From Albugo candida (Eukaryota; Oomycota; Peronosporomycetes; Albuginales; Albuginaceae), in contig CAJNAR010000151.1 in the NCBI GenBank assembly GCA_905220665.1, forward strand, positions 186,001 to 250,000: a DNA stretch of 64,000 nucleotides, written 5' to 3'. A program made the position numbers and the translations under genes. The number at the start of each line of letters is the position of its first letter. The stretch's first letter is position 1. Shown here in pieces: positions 10,191 through 23,028 of this stretch. The notes beneath the pieces are model-generated. The model saw nothing but the letters and a program-made list of their open reading frames with translations, did no database searches and was not told where the DNA came from.

Positions 10191-13100
10191 AAATCGTTCA
10201 GAGTAATTGAGAGATGACATCATGCCTTATGACTGCATGATCTACTTGCATCGCTAACACACTTATGCGACTTGTGCAATTAAGAAGTACTCGTCCGTCG
10301 CAGCGTTTACATATAGTGATACATACATACCAGGATTCCCCGGAGTAAATGCGACGCAACATTCAAGTAGAACGTTTGCTCTCAAGTAAAAGATTTTCTT
10401 ACACTGGTCGCTGAGTGACATTTATCCAATTGATTGGAAACAATGTCACAAGATAGCATTGAACCCGCATGGATACCGCTACCGTTTGCTTACTAGAACT
10501 GTGGGGGGTACTTTCGGATCCTTCTAGTCTTGATTCAAACACGACAACTTGGTGGTAGCCTATTCAGAACTCTACGTTTGCTTGTTAGTAATTCACGTTC
10601 CAGTCAAGTTCTCAACGACCTGCGATTCTCGCTCAATATGTTGGCGTGGTCCGATGTGCTGACTCGGCGCAATGGATTTTTGTCAATCATCGAATGACTA
10701 AATATCACTTGGATGATTGGTCTTGATTTCTTGACAGTGTTAGCATAGGAAAAGGTATCACTGCTCAAGTAAGAATGGCTATGTTACTGAATGTTGTAGC
10801 TATCTGCTCTCAATCTTTGTAGCGTATTCCTCGACTCAAAACACAGGCAGCACGTTGAGAGACTTTGAAGGCAATCATCTGGATGTTTGGATGGATAGAG
10901 GTCCAATTAGTTATGTTTGTGTAAACATCCAAAGATTTGAGTTGCTTTGACTCGACACGTGAAGAAGTAGTTTTGCACATTTTGCAAATACGCAGGAGAT
11001 TTGATCAACATGTGCACCAAATCTCGGCTGCTGTCACATGAGCGCAATCCTACCTTTTCATCCGTCGAACTAAAACAAAGTGATTGAAATCGTAAGTCGA
11101 TACATCTTGCCCTATTCAAATTATCTGACACCATCAAGTCGTTGGTAAGTCGCAAAGTCTGAGTGGAAAGCCATTCTCAAAAAGCATCAATTACAGCGAA
11201 AAAAAAGCTACGTGATCGACATCAGTACGCTATGGCGTGGAGCGCGCGTATACGATGCCAAACTCGCTTTTTTGATCGAAGTATCCTTAGATTGTAACTA
11301 TTCTACTTGTGTTTGGGATTGAAGTAGACAAAGTCACCAGCTCTTCTTTATCTTCTTATCCACATTCGATGATGGTTCGCTCGTCAATTTCGTACTCTTA
11401 TCATCAATGTGTAGTGTTGGAATATCCGATTCCGTCTTAGATCCTCCTTACTACAGACAGTAACTGGCTGGCCAAGCAACAAGCTCTATTCATACATAAT
11501 GAAGCGTCAAGCGTTTGTCGTCTATGATGCCCATTCGAGCATGTGACCAAAGTCTCAATGCTTTTGCAGCCAAAAATGAAGCATTCCAATATTAAAGTGG
11601 CGCACTGTCTAACGTTTTATTACGTGCATATCCTTTCCACGAACCCGGCTACAAGAGCACAATTATTATAGCAATATATTCTCAAACAATTGTCACGATC
11701 TTTATTTCTTCATGAGACTCGTGAGTCGTCGTCAGTGTCAATACCCAATTCTACTCAAAGCCAGGAGCACTATATGTGTCCGCTTTCACATCTTCGCCAT
11801 CTTCTATTAGCATTTCACACACACGTTATGCCTAAAAAGAGCGCAGAAAGCGGATATCTCAATTCAGTTCTCTTTTTGGAACAAGAGTCCGCAGTATTCA
11901 GCATCGGTCAGGCTTGGCTGCACACGCATCCAAACATACTTCTCCTCCAGTGAAACTGAGAATACATCATGGTACAGTGCGAGACATGCAAGGCACGTGG
12001 CATCCGCATTTGTGTATGTTGCTACCATCAGACTTGGAAGAGTAAAACGCGACCAGGGAGGTCAATTACCAACCGGTTGTAGGCGGTAGTTGGCTCTTTC
12101 CCGTATCACACAATAATGTATGATGGGTCAGAGCGATTCTTATTGCCGACTACTTTCCGAGATTGCATAAACAACAAAGTTATTCAAAACGTCGTCAGGT
12201 GGAAGAAAATCGTGCAGTGTAAAAGATAGGCTTATCGCAAGAGGTGTCGTTGTCAAAAGAGAGTTTTTCATTAAGAATATGCGAAATAGACGAACATATG
12301 CTTATGCGCTCTTTCCGAGATGCATCGTATTCAAAAGTCGGTGGAAGAAAATTTGTAAAAGATAGGCTTATCGCAAGAGGTGTCGTTGTCAAAAGAGAGT
12401 TTTTCATTAAGAATATGCGAAATAGACGAACATATGCTTCGAATGCATCTCTTATACGAAAAACCCGCTGATGCACTGCAGAGAATCTACACATAACTCG
12501 GTCCGAAAACAACTTCCGCGATAAAAATCGCGAAGAAATAGCATGTGTGAGATGCATGTTTATTCATCTGCTTTAAACAGGAAGACGCAATTTGTGAGAG
12601 GAATCATGGTATCCTGCCAAAGCCGTGAGATGCAAGGACGACGCCTGGTTGAATTGAATCAAGGCATACAAAATGCATCGTACACTCTAGTGTCGATGAA
12701 ACGATCAGCAAAGTAGATGTGCGCGACTAAATTGAACCTTTTGAGAAGTCGAAGTCGGTGTTTTCTCGCTGAGTCACGAGTGAGATAGACGAAATTGAAT
12801 GTCAAATCGAATCAGTTGTTTCAGCGTTGCGTCCCATTCATACTCGCAGCTTGGAAGAAATCGACTGAGAAGTGATTGCCATTGCCAAAGCTAATACCAC
12901 AGGATGTTGAAAGCATTTCTGAAGTACCATACTGTTAAGAAAACAAAAACATTAGTGTATGCGACCAAGCATGTTTGATGAAACAATGTTAATTGAAAAG
13001 TGGCCGATGAAAACCAATGTGGCATTGAATTCAGAAACTTACATTTCCTATCAACCAGGCAAAGAATAAAGAGAAAAGCGGCTCACCCACAACCATTCAT

Positions 13101-13201
13101 GAAAGTTGTCTTCTTGCGAGCTGAAGTTGAGAAAAAATACAAGAACGATTCACCTTGTCCTTGGTTAAGAGCACAAAACGTATACGAAGAAGACAATGAA
13201 G
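10191..13201. other. Gene-poor stretch with no supported gene
   Basis: About 3 kb between the decayed and the intact C2/TM copies. Only short scattered open frames occur (for example 10907-11155 minus, 11690-11953 plus), none with family resemblance or consistent splice structure. A direct repeat lies at 12153-12439. It may be the remains of further decayed duplicates or an old mobile element, but I could not identify any. Confidence 0.5.
12153..12439. repeat. Tandem direct repeat, two ~130-150 bp copies
   Basis: Copy 1 is at 12153-12303 and copy 2 at 12311-12439. Both begin ctttccgaga and share a long near-identical core that starts with aagataggcttatcgcaaga and ends at acgaacatatgctt. Small indels near the front make copy 1 longer. 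Opposite-strand open frames cross the repeat in different frames in each copy, so it does not look coding. Confidence 0.85.
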
Positions 13202-14246
13202 TCATGTATTTGCATACGCATCATTCAATTCTGTGTAAAATATCTGTCTGCCAAATTTCGAGTGCTTGCATTTCGCAAAAAGAGTCGCAGCGATACGACG
13301 TACCGGATGAGATGTCACCAAAAAAAAGCCGATCACGAACATCATGGTAATCACGAGAGGTATGGTGAGTACGAAAACGGGTATCCAAATTGGTGACCAC
13401 CACAAAAGTGTGATGAATGTTGGTATCATCCATATCGGCAATGCGACAATTGCAAGTAAACCCAACACGACAACAGCGATCGAAAGCAAGCCAAATCCCA
13501 ATCCCCCAAGAAATCCGCCTAAAAGTTCAATCCATTCGCGATTTGCGTCAGTAAAATCCCGATTTTCTTTGTTTGAGAGAATTCGATTCATCCAGTAGTA
13601 CATAAGAGGCGACGAGTACTTCATATACATCGTAGTGCCTCTATACCCAAGCCGAACGAACGCCTTGCTCATAATCAAGCAGGCAGCAAGCACGTGATCA
13701 CGTGCAAGAAGGAATTTGGACAATTGCTTTAAAGCTTTGAAAGGTCCTCGTAAAGGAGGTGTGCACCATACATCAAGGGTGAGATCTCCAAAGCTGTCTT
13801 GAAGGTCTTCTGGTCCACGCAGTTGCACTGTGAATTCCTTTGGCACTAACACATAGATGTTAAATTAGGTTCTGACAGATGCGTGGTACATACATTCAGG
13901 TCGTGTCATGATAATGTTTGACACTTCAATTGAGCTTCGTCCGATGATTTCATCCAGATACCAATTTGCGTATAATTCAATGTAAAGAATGTCTTTCGCC
14001 GATTCTAAACGGTCAATGTATAATTCTACGATATTTCCTTCGCTTTGGTCCCATTCAAATTCTAAATTGCGTTCATTCGCGCCAGTTGTCACATTCCACA
14101 CGCCTCCCAGTCGCAACAAAGCTGCAGAGCAAGGTAGCTTGCATGAGTGGCATGTAGTGAGAAGCAAAGCACCGACCGACTGGATGTACGCATTTGGATT
14201 CGACTTTTGGCGACAATTCCGCGCGCTTTACATTTGCGCAAAGCAT
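13202..14246 (-). CDS. C2-domain protein with C-terminal multi-pass membrane region; apparent frameshift near the start
   Basis: Predicted membrane-anchored C2 protein. Exon 2 (13845-13202) and exon 1 (down to 13894) join across a 48-bp intron. The N-terminal part resembles a C2 beta-sandwich: NAYIQSVGALLL, then NLEFEWDQSEGNIVELYID and ELYANWYLDEIIGRSSIEV. It ends in a long hydrophobic region of two to three helices (GFGLLSIAVVVLGLLAIVAL ... FVLTIPLVITMMFVIGFFLV) and a basic tail. The first ATG in the right place (14246-14244, MLCANVKRAELSPK) is in a different frame from the rest. The shift maps to the AAAA run at ~14205-14208. It could be a sequencing error in a homopolymer, a true mutation, or an unseen tiny intron. 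A decayed paralogue lies at 9.6-10.2 kb. C2 call moderate; membrane region secure. Confidence 0.65.
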
Positions 14247-14337
14247 CCTTTATTAGAGCTCGTTTAATCACAGACGGTTTGAACTGTTGCGTACGACAGT
14301 TGGATGTCTGCTGACAATAGTCACTTGTCCACTTTTG

Positions 14338-15264
14338 TCATTTGGACGGATCAATTTGATTTTGTGCGTGTGGTAGTTTTTCGATCGGTGTGGGCGTGGG
14401 GACATTGCTAAAGTACGGATGAGCCAACGCTTCAGCGGCAGTGGGTCGCTCGTTGGGATTCAGCTTTAATAGCTTTCCTAACAAATCTAAGGCATCCTCC
14501 GAAGCGGCGGTAAAGATAGAAGATAACGGTGGTGGTTTCGTATTCTTCGTGAACTCGATATAATTGGGAAGTACGCTCATACCAGGCCAATTTTCTTCCG
14601 AAGGAGTGCCAATTGCGTGGAAGATCTTCCCTAGCTGATCAACTTCATTTATTCCTGTTAAGTACGGGACTCGAAGCATGAGTTCGGCAAAAATGCACCC
14701 AGTGCCCCAAATGTCGACGTAGTGGCCGTACTCGGACGCACCAAATAAAAGCTCTGGAGGTCGGTACCATATTGTACACACCATCGAAGTCATGTTTCGG
14801 TTGGGACTCCCGTATACTCTAGCCAATCCGAAATCTCCAATCTTGACTTGACCATCCTCACCGATTAAAAGATTCTCGGGTTTCAGATCGCGATGTAGCA
14901 CATAGTGTGAGTGACAATACGTCAGTCCCTCAAGCAACATTTTCATGTATGCTTTGATGTCGGCGGGAGTCAAAACGATTGATTTTTCTTTAATGACACG
15001 TTCCAGGTTGTATGGAAGTAACTCAAACACTAAATTGATAGTGTCGTTAGCAATAAATACGTCTAGTAGCTCTACGACATTCGGGTGCTTGAGTTCAGCC
15101 TGTAATTTGACCTCTCGCAATGCAGTAAAGTCCACACCGTCTTTGAATTTGCCTCGCTTGAATTGCTTGATGGCAACTCTGCGTGACGTTGACTTTTGGA
15201 TCGCAGCGTGTACTATACCGAATGTACCCTCACCAAGCACTTTGCCGAGTTGATAACGTTCCAT
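14338..15264 (-). CDS. CDK7: CDK7-like cyclin-dependent kinase (CAK / TFIIH kinase)
   Basis: CMGC kinase matching CDK7, which phosphorylates CDK T-loops and the RNA polymerase II CTD as part of TFIIH. The 308-residue frame begins MERYQLGKVLGEGTFGIVHA (glycine loop), with VAIKQFKRGKFKDG (ATP Lys), TALREVKLQAELKHPNVVEL (the PSTAIRE-equivalent position has TALRE, as in CDK7), HRDLKPENLL, and DFGLARVYGSPNRNMTSMVCTIWYRPPELLF with the T-loop Thr present. It ends soon after the PYFSNVPTPTPIEKLP block shared with CDK7. The frame stays open upstream to about 15425 without another ATG, so I chose the Met immediately before the kinase core. It lies head-to-head with alpha-tubulin. Confidence 0.9.
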   Translation of the reverse strand: MERYQLGKVLGEGTFGIVHAAIQKSTSRRVAIKQFKRGKFKDGVDFTALREVKLQAELKHPNVVELLDVFIANDTINLVFELLPYNLERVIKEKSIVLTPADIKAYMKMLLEGLTYCHSHYVLHRDLKPENLLIGEDGQVKIGDFGLARVYGSPNRNMTSMVCTIWYRPPELLFGASEYGHYVDIWGTGCIFAELMLRVPYLTGINEVDQLGKIFHAIGTPSEENWPGMSVLPNYIEFTKNTKPPPLSSIFTAASEDALDLLGKLLKLNPNERPTAAEALAHPYFSNVPTPTPIEKLPHAQNQIDPSK

Positions 15265-17070
<1,806 letters not shown>

Positions 17071-17261
17071 GATTGACTTACTTGAGTAGGGTACACAGTC
17101 GTAACCTTTCATTATGTAATTAGGTTACCGAGTTGCATTGTACCTCTAACTTTAAATGATTCCCTAATCGCTACTAATCGATATGATACCCTGTTGCGAC
17201 TTGTATTGGAAGCAACACGGTGGGATCGCTCTCGTTGGATTGTCGAGTTTATTGAGATCCA

Positions 17262-20200
17262 ATGCATTTGCTGAATCTAACACTATCGCCGCCTACAGCT
17301 ATTACTGCAGCAGTGTATGGAAATTTCACCAGCGCACAAGCTCAAGAATTTATTGTTGCACGTGGCAATACGCTCGACCTATTGCGTCCAGATGCGTCGG
17401 GTAAAATGGAGACAATCATTTCAACTAATGTATTCGGAGTGATTCGGTCCATCCTACCATTCCGTCTCACTGGGGGAATCCACGACTACCTCGTAGTGGG
17501 TTCTGATTCGGGTAAAATCGTCGTGATCAAAGTGGATACCTCCACCAACACATTCGCAGTCTGTCAGAACGAAACGTATGGAAAAACGGGTTGCCGACGC
17601 ATTACACCGGGCCAGTACCTAGCCTCTGACCCGAAAGGAAGAGCACTTATGATAAGTGCGGTTGAGAAGCAAAAGCTGGTTTATGTCATGAATCGTGATG
17701 CGTCGAATCGACTTACTATATCCTCTCCATTAGAAGCTCATCGATCCCATACTGTCCATTTTGATGTGGTAGGCGTTGATGTTGGGTTTGAGAATCCTAT
17801 TTTCGCTTGCTTGGAACTCAATCACGCCGAAGCCGATATGGATCCCACCGGTCAAGCTGCACAGGCATCAGAGAAAGCGTTGGTATATTACGAATTAGAT
17901 CTGGGCCTTAATCACGTGACTCGACGGTGGAGCAAAGTGGTCGCACGATCAGCCAACAAATTAGTAGCAGTTCCCGGCGGAAATGATGGTCCAGGCGGTG
18001 TCCTTGTCATCGCGCAAGGAATGATTCAATATCAAAACGAAAATCATCCTTCACTATCGTGCTACTTTCCAACTCGTTCTGTCGGGGTACCAAATCCACT
18101 TCAAGACGAGACAAAACTAGGAAACTCCATCATGATCGTTTCCACAGCTACGCACAAGCAGCGCGATTTATTCTTTGTACTGATGCAATCGGAATGGGGC
18201 GATCTGTTCAAAATCTCACTCGAGTACGCGGGCTCCAGCGTGCAAAAGCTCCGCGTTCAGTATTTCGATACAATTCCGGTCGCTTTATCCCTTTGCATCA
18301 CCAAAACCGGGCTTCTGTTCGCGGCCAGCGAGTTCTCCAATCACTATCTGTTTCAGTTTCTCAGCATTGGGGAAGATGACGATGCCGCTCAATGCGTCAG
18401 TACCGCTGAAAATGACCTGCAGGTCGAAATTCCTTCCTTCTCCATCCGCAAACTGAAGAACTTAGCCATGATAAGCAACATTCCGAGCATTTCACCCATC
18501 ACTCAGCTGCTTGTGGATGATTTTGCTAACGAACAAACGCCACAATTATACGCGTTGTGTGGTCAAGGAAATCGCTCTTCCCTTCGGATATTAAGACACG
18601 GACTTCCGGTTATGGAGATGGCAGCTAGTGCTCTTCCTGGCGTAGCCAAAGCCGTTTGGTGCCTGAAAGAATCCTTCACCGATACGTGTGATAAATATAT
18701 CGTCGTGAGTTTTGAAGATGCGACTTTAGTGCTGGAAATTGGCGATACAGTCGAAGAAATAACAAATTCTGGGCTCTTACGAGACCATTCCTCTCTTCTC
18801 GTCGCGCTTTTACAAGACAATTCCATGCTGCAAGTGCATCAGAACGGCTTTCGACACATCCGAAAGGCTCAACCAGTCACGGAATGGAAGGCGCCCGGAA
18901 AAAAAGTCATTGAACGATGTGCGGCGAATGCGAGACAAGTGGTCGTTTCTCTGGCTGGAGGCGAAGTCATATACTTTGAGCTTGGTGTGAATGAGTTGAT
19001 GGAGAAGGGGAAGCTCGATCTCGGGTTTGAAATTACAAGTTTGGATGTCGGCCACGTGCCGCAAGGTCGCCAGCGATTTCCATTTTTGGCGATTGGGAGT
19101 TGGGATAACACTGTTCGTGTGCTCTCTTTGGACCCAAACGATCTCTTCCGTCAGAAATCCACATTAGCGCTGACGTCTCACCCGCATACGCTCTGTTTCT
19201 CCAATCTTCAAACAGAATCCGCTTCAGGAAGCGAGCACACGACTCAGTCGTTATTCCTGAATATTGGGCTTCATAATGGCGTCTTCCAGCAAACTCGAAT
19301 GGATTCCATCACAGCCACTTTGTCCGACTCATTTGCTCGATTTCTTGGCACAAAACCCGTCAAGCTATTTTGTGTGACGGTCCAAGGCAAACCAGCGATT
19401 CTCGCACTCTCCAGTCGAGCCTGGCTTTCGTACTATTACCAAACACGTCGACAACTGATGCCACTCTCCACCGAAATGCTGCATTACGCAAGCTCCTTCC
19501 ACTCGGAACAATGTCCAGAAGGCTTGGCGGCGCTGACCGCAGAAGGAATGAAGATTCTGACGCTGGATCATTTGGGCGATTTATTCAATCAGCAAAAGTG
19601 TTTTCTTCGATACACTCCTCGTCGAATGGTACTCCATCCGCCTTCCAGGCGATTAATTATCATTGAAAGTGATTATGGTGAAGCAAATGCCGCGAGCAAG
19701 CAACTTGGTGGTGAAGAAGTTTCAGACGTCAAACAAACGACTGTGTCGGATCAAGTCGAAGATGAAGATGAGGACAGACAAGCTCTTTTATTCCCACGAG
19801 CCATACGATCCCATGAGCCTGGAAAATGGGCTTCTTGTGTGCGTATTTTGACCCCATCATATGCGAAACAATTGCATGTCACGAGCTGGAAGATCACGAG
19901 CATACACGTTCGATCGCGACGTGCGTGTTTCACGATCGAGGCGGTGAGGTATTTGTGATCATCGGCAGTGTGAAAAACCTCCGACTCCATCCTCTCAACG
20001 CTCCTTATGGCGGCTTACTGCGTGTGTATCGTGTTGTGGAAGGCTCTCAGCTGGTTCTCGTGCACACAACCCAAGTCGATGGGATTCCATACGCAATGAT
20101 CGAATTTCAAGGTCGTTTACTGGTTTCTGTCGGCAAAGTGCTTCGAATTTACGATCTTGGAAAACGCAAATTATTACGCAAATGTGAAAATCGTTTTTTC

Positions 20201-20940
20201 ACATCGCCAATGATCGATTTGAAATGCGCCGGTGATCGAATATATGCGTCCGATGTGCACGAATCAATTCATTTTGTAAAGTACAAAGTCGAAGATAATC
20301 AGCTTATCACCTTTGCGGACGATTCTGTTCCTCATTTTATGACCAGTAGCACGCTTTTGGATTACGACACAATCGCTGGCGGCGATAAATTTGGAAATGT
20401 GTTTGTCACGCGATTACCAGCCGAAGTCTCGGACGAGATTGATAATCCAACAGGAAATCGGATGTTGTGGGACACTGGGCTTTTGAATGGTGCTCCTCAT
20501 AAGCTCGAGCAGGTATGAATGCCCCTACACGTAGACAAAGGAGATTCTCATCCTGTTTGTAGATTGCTCAATTTCACGTTGGCGAAGTCATCACGTGCGT
20601 CCTACGCACAAGCTTGGTTCCTGGTGGAATGGAAGTGATTTTGTATGCGACGATTTTGGGACGAATTGGAGCGTTGGTGCCGTTCACTTCACGAGACGAT
20701 GTGGATTTCTATACGCATTTGGAGATGTATATGCGTCAAGAAAAACCTCCATTGTGTGGCCGAGATCATTTATCGTATCGCTCGTTCTACATTCCAGTCA
20801 AAAATGTCACGGATGGTGATCTTTGTGAGCAATTCTCGTCCTTGGGAGCTGAGAAACAGAAAAGTATCGCTCAGGATTTGGATCGAACGCCTACAGAAAT
20901 CGTGAAAAAACTCCAAGATACTCGGAATCGCGTGCTTTGA
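17262..20940 (+). CDS. SF3B3: Splicing factor 3B subunit 3 (SF3B3/SAP130/Rse1), with one apparent frame break
   Basis: Large beta-propeller scaffold of the U2 snRNP SF3b complex. The start MHLLNLTLSPPTAITAAVYG parallels the family start. FGVIRSILPFRLTGG, VVGSDSGKIVVIK, GCRRITPGQYLASDPKGRAL and GVDVGFENPIFACLEL are diagnostic of SF3B3 rather than DDB1. The C-terminal part has VGKVLRIYDLGKRKLLRKCE, LLDYDTIAGGDKFGN and PPLCGRDHLSYRSFYIPVKN. A 50-bp intron (20513-20562) precedes the last exon. Conserved sequence runs in one frame to KWASCVRILTPSYAKQLHV and continues in another frame at ELEDHEHTRSIATCVF, so there is a shift at about 19878-19890. No plausible intron explains it without deleting conserved residues. 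Since the gene is essential, a base-calling or assembly error is likelier than inactivation. Confidence 0.93.
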
Positions 20941-21006
20941 ATAAAATAAAACACGCTTGCTCCATTTTATATTTACATCTTTACATGACACTGATTCCAA
21001 CATTCC

Positions 21007-22456
21007 TTAGAGGTCGTAAGAGCTTCTGGAAGACGCAAATGAGCTCTCGCGAACATCGTCAAAGTCTGGAAATTCTGCTTTACTCTCACGTTCTGCTGAT
21101 TTTCCACTCAGTCGACTTGACCGAAGGTCCATTTCGGACGGTATGCCATCATAACTACCTTGAGAGTACGGTGAGCTCGCAGGTAACGCGGTATTCTGAT
21201 CGTAGGATTTTGCGTCAGTGATGGAGCTGTCTCGAGCGCTAACGTAAGAATCCTTGCGTGTAGGTAGACTACTTCGTCGTTCAACATCTTCCTCATCAAC
21301 ATCTTGAGTTTGTGACTCCATAGCACTGACCCAAAGATTTGGCGCCGCCACATTGGGTCCAATTCGATCAATGACTCGTGGCGGAACTTTCTTCGCTTGA
21401 CCGAGCGGAGACGTGAGAGGACCGGTTACAGCGTCGAAATACCGATGCTGAGAAGAACGGTCTACTGCGTGGTCCATGGGGATCGCGTACGGATGCGGTT
21501 CAGGTGCGTGGTTTCTGGACTCGATGTTGTTGTAAGACTCTTGGCTGGTTGCCTGGAAGCCTTTCTCCATAGACGCACCAAAAGGGGACAATGGATCATC
21601 TTCCATTTCTTTTTTGCGATGGAGGAAGCAGATGGTACAGAATGCGAGAAACGCGACACCACCGACGATTCCTGCGACGATTCCAGCGACAGTGCCAATA
21701 TTCATTGCATTCTTCTTCGAAGTTGCGTTGGAGTCCAAGGGCGTACCTAAGGATGGAGGATAAGTTCGGTTTTATGGAGAAGATGGTGATGGTGTACGAA
21801 CCGCTTGGAGTATCGGAAGTCGGAGCTTGCGATTGTGGTTCGAGTGACTGAGTGGGACTATTGGGTTGTGTTGTTTGTGCCAAAGTCGGGTTTGTGGATG
21901 GTGGTGGCGAGTTTGGCATATTATTTGGTGCTGTTGGTGAACTCTGAGGGTCAGGCTGTTTCGGAGTTGAGGGATTTGTATCTTGCCGCGGAGGCGGAGG
22001 TGGAGGCGGATTATGGGTTGGTGGTTGAGATGGTGGACTCGGAATTTTCTTTTCATTATTCTCATCTGACGGCGGTGGTGTCGGTGGATTTGATGGTGTA
22101 GGAGGTGGTGTCGGTGGATTTGATGGGGTAGGAGGTGGTGGAGGGACTTGATTTGGAGGGGGAGTTTGTGGAGGGGAAGGTGAAGGAGGAGGAAGAGAAG
22201 GGTTCGGAGGTGGAGGCGATGGGTTGGGAGGTGGAGGCGGTGGATTGGGAGGTGGAGGTGTTGGATTGGGAGGTGGAGGTGTTGGATTGGGAGGTGTAGA
22301 TGGTGGTGGTGGTGGTGTTTCTGGAGACGGCGCTGGAGGCGATGCCGACCCATTTGTGCCACCTCCTTCGAGCTTTCGTATCCGTACCCCACCGCTCGCA
22401 TCAGCGATATATAATTGCGTGCAAAAGAGTACGAGTGAAATAGTTTTCAATCGCAT
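21007..22456 (-). CDS. Proline-rich secreted/type I single-pass membrane protein
   Basis: 464 residues from two exons (22456-21802, 21746-21007; 55-bp intron, phase 1). The N-terminus MRLKTISLVLFCTQLYIADA is a clear signal peptide. Residues ~40-200 are an extensin-like proline-rich domain with tandem PNPTPPPP / PSNPPTPPP repeats, then a Thr/Ser/Pro/Gln stalk. One membrane helix follows (GTVAGIVAGIVGGVAFLAFC), with a basic stop-transfer (LHRKKEME) and a ~190-residue Ser-rich cytoplasmic tail. The layout suggests a cell-wall-contacting surface protein or sensor. I know no named orthologue. It is convergent with SF3B3 (66 bp between stops). The Gly-rich plus-strand openings over 21.8-22.5 kb are its antisense. 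Confidence 0.85.
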
Positions 22457-23028
22457 TTTGTTGCGCGTTTTTTCTACTCAAAGATTATAATCTATACGAC
22501 TTGTGTACTCAGTTACTCAAGTTCTCTGTACCTCAAAGGGTAATTAAGAAATTGAGTGAACCCGAATCCACTTGTACGATCAAGTCTTTTTCGAGTGTAA
22601 CCAGAACTGTTGGTGCAACATTGACGCTGTCAATGTTTATTGTTTCGTGCTTTATAGATCAATCTGTTCTTTCTTGATGTATACTTTACCTACTCTCTAC
22701 TGGCGTGAAGCTTTATTTACTTTCTACCAGTTATTTATAGACGGTAGCCTGCACGCACTGAAGTTTTGCTTCTGCGATTAGGGCCGCAAGGGCATAGAGC
22801 AGTTTGGTTCATGTAAAGTATGGAAAAAACAGAATGTCTGATGTTGACTAGTGAGGTAATGTGAAGAATATTTTTCTCACTTTTTCAAGCAGATCAGAAG
22901 CAACGAACATTAGTGCCTTCACTCAAACGAATGTTCGTGTAATGTTTGTACAACAAGAAGACTGTAACTACTACGTGTAAGCTACAACAAATCGGAGTTG
23001 CGACGAGTGACTAGCGTCACGTACCACA
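22457..23028. other. Intergenic stretch, no gene seen
   Basis: 572 bp between the start of the proline-rich gene and the stop of DYNC2LI1. AT-rich, with a small imperfect palindrome gtgaagaatatttttctcac at ~22860-22880. One plus-strand opening (22572-22781) lacks family resemblance. It probably holds the promoter of the proline-rich gene. Confidence 0.4.

Noticed and set aside
12195..12557. 120-codon minus opening over the tandem repeat
   Set aside because: The two repeat copies are read in different frames, so the protein is not conserved between copies.
19870..19895. Programmed ribosomal frameshift in SF3B3
   Set aside because: No slippery heptamer or downstream structure recognised; error or indel is the simpler explanation.
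21772..22490. Glycine-rich plus-strand frame and a His/Leu-rich minus frame
   Set aside because: Alternate readings of the proline-codon repeats; the proline frame has the signal peptide, intron and membrane helix.
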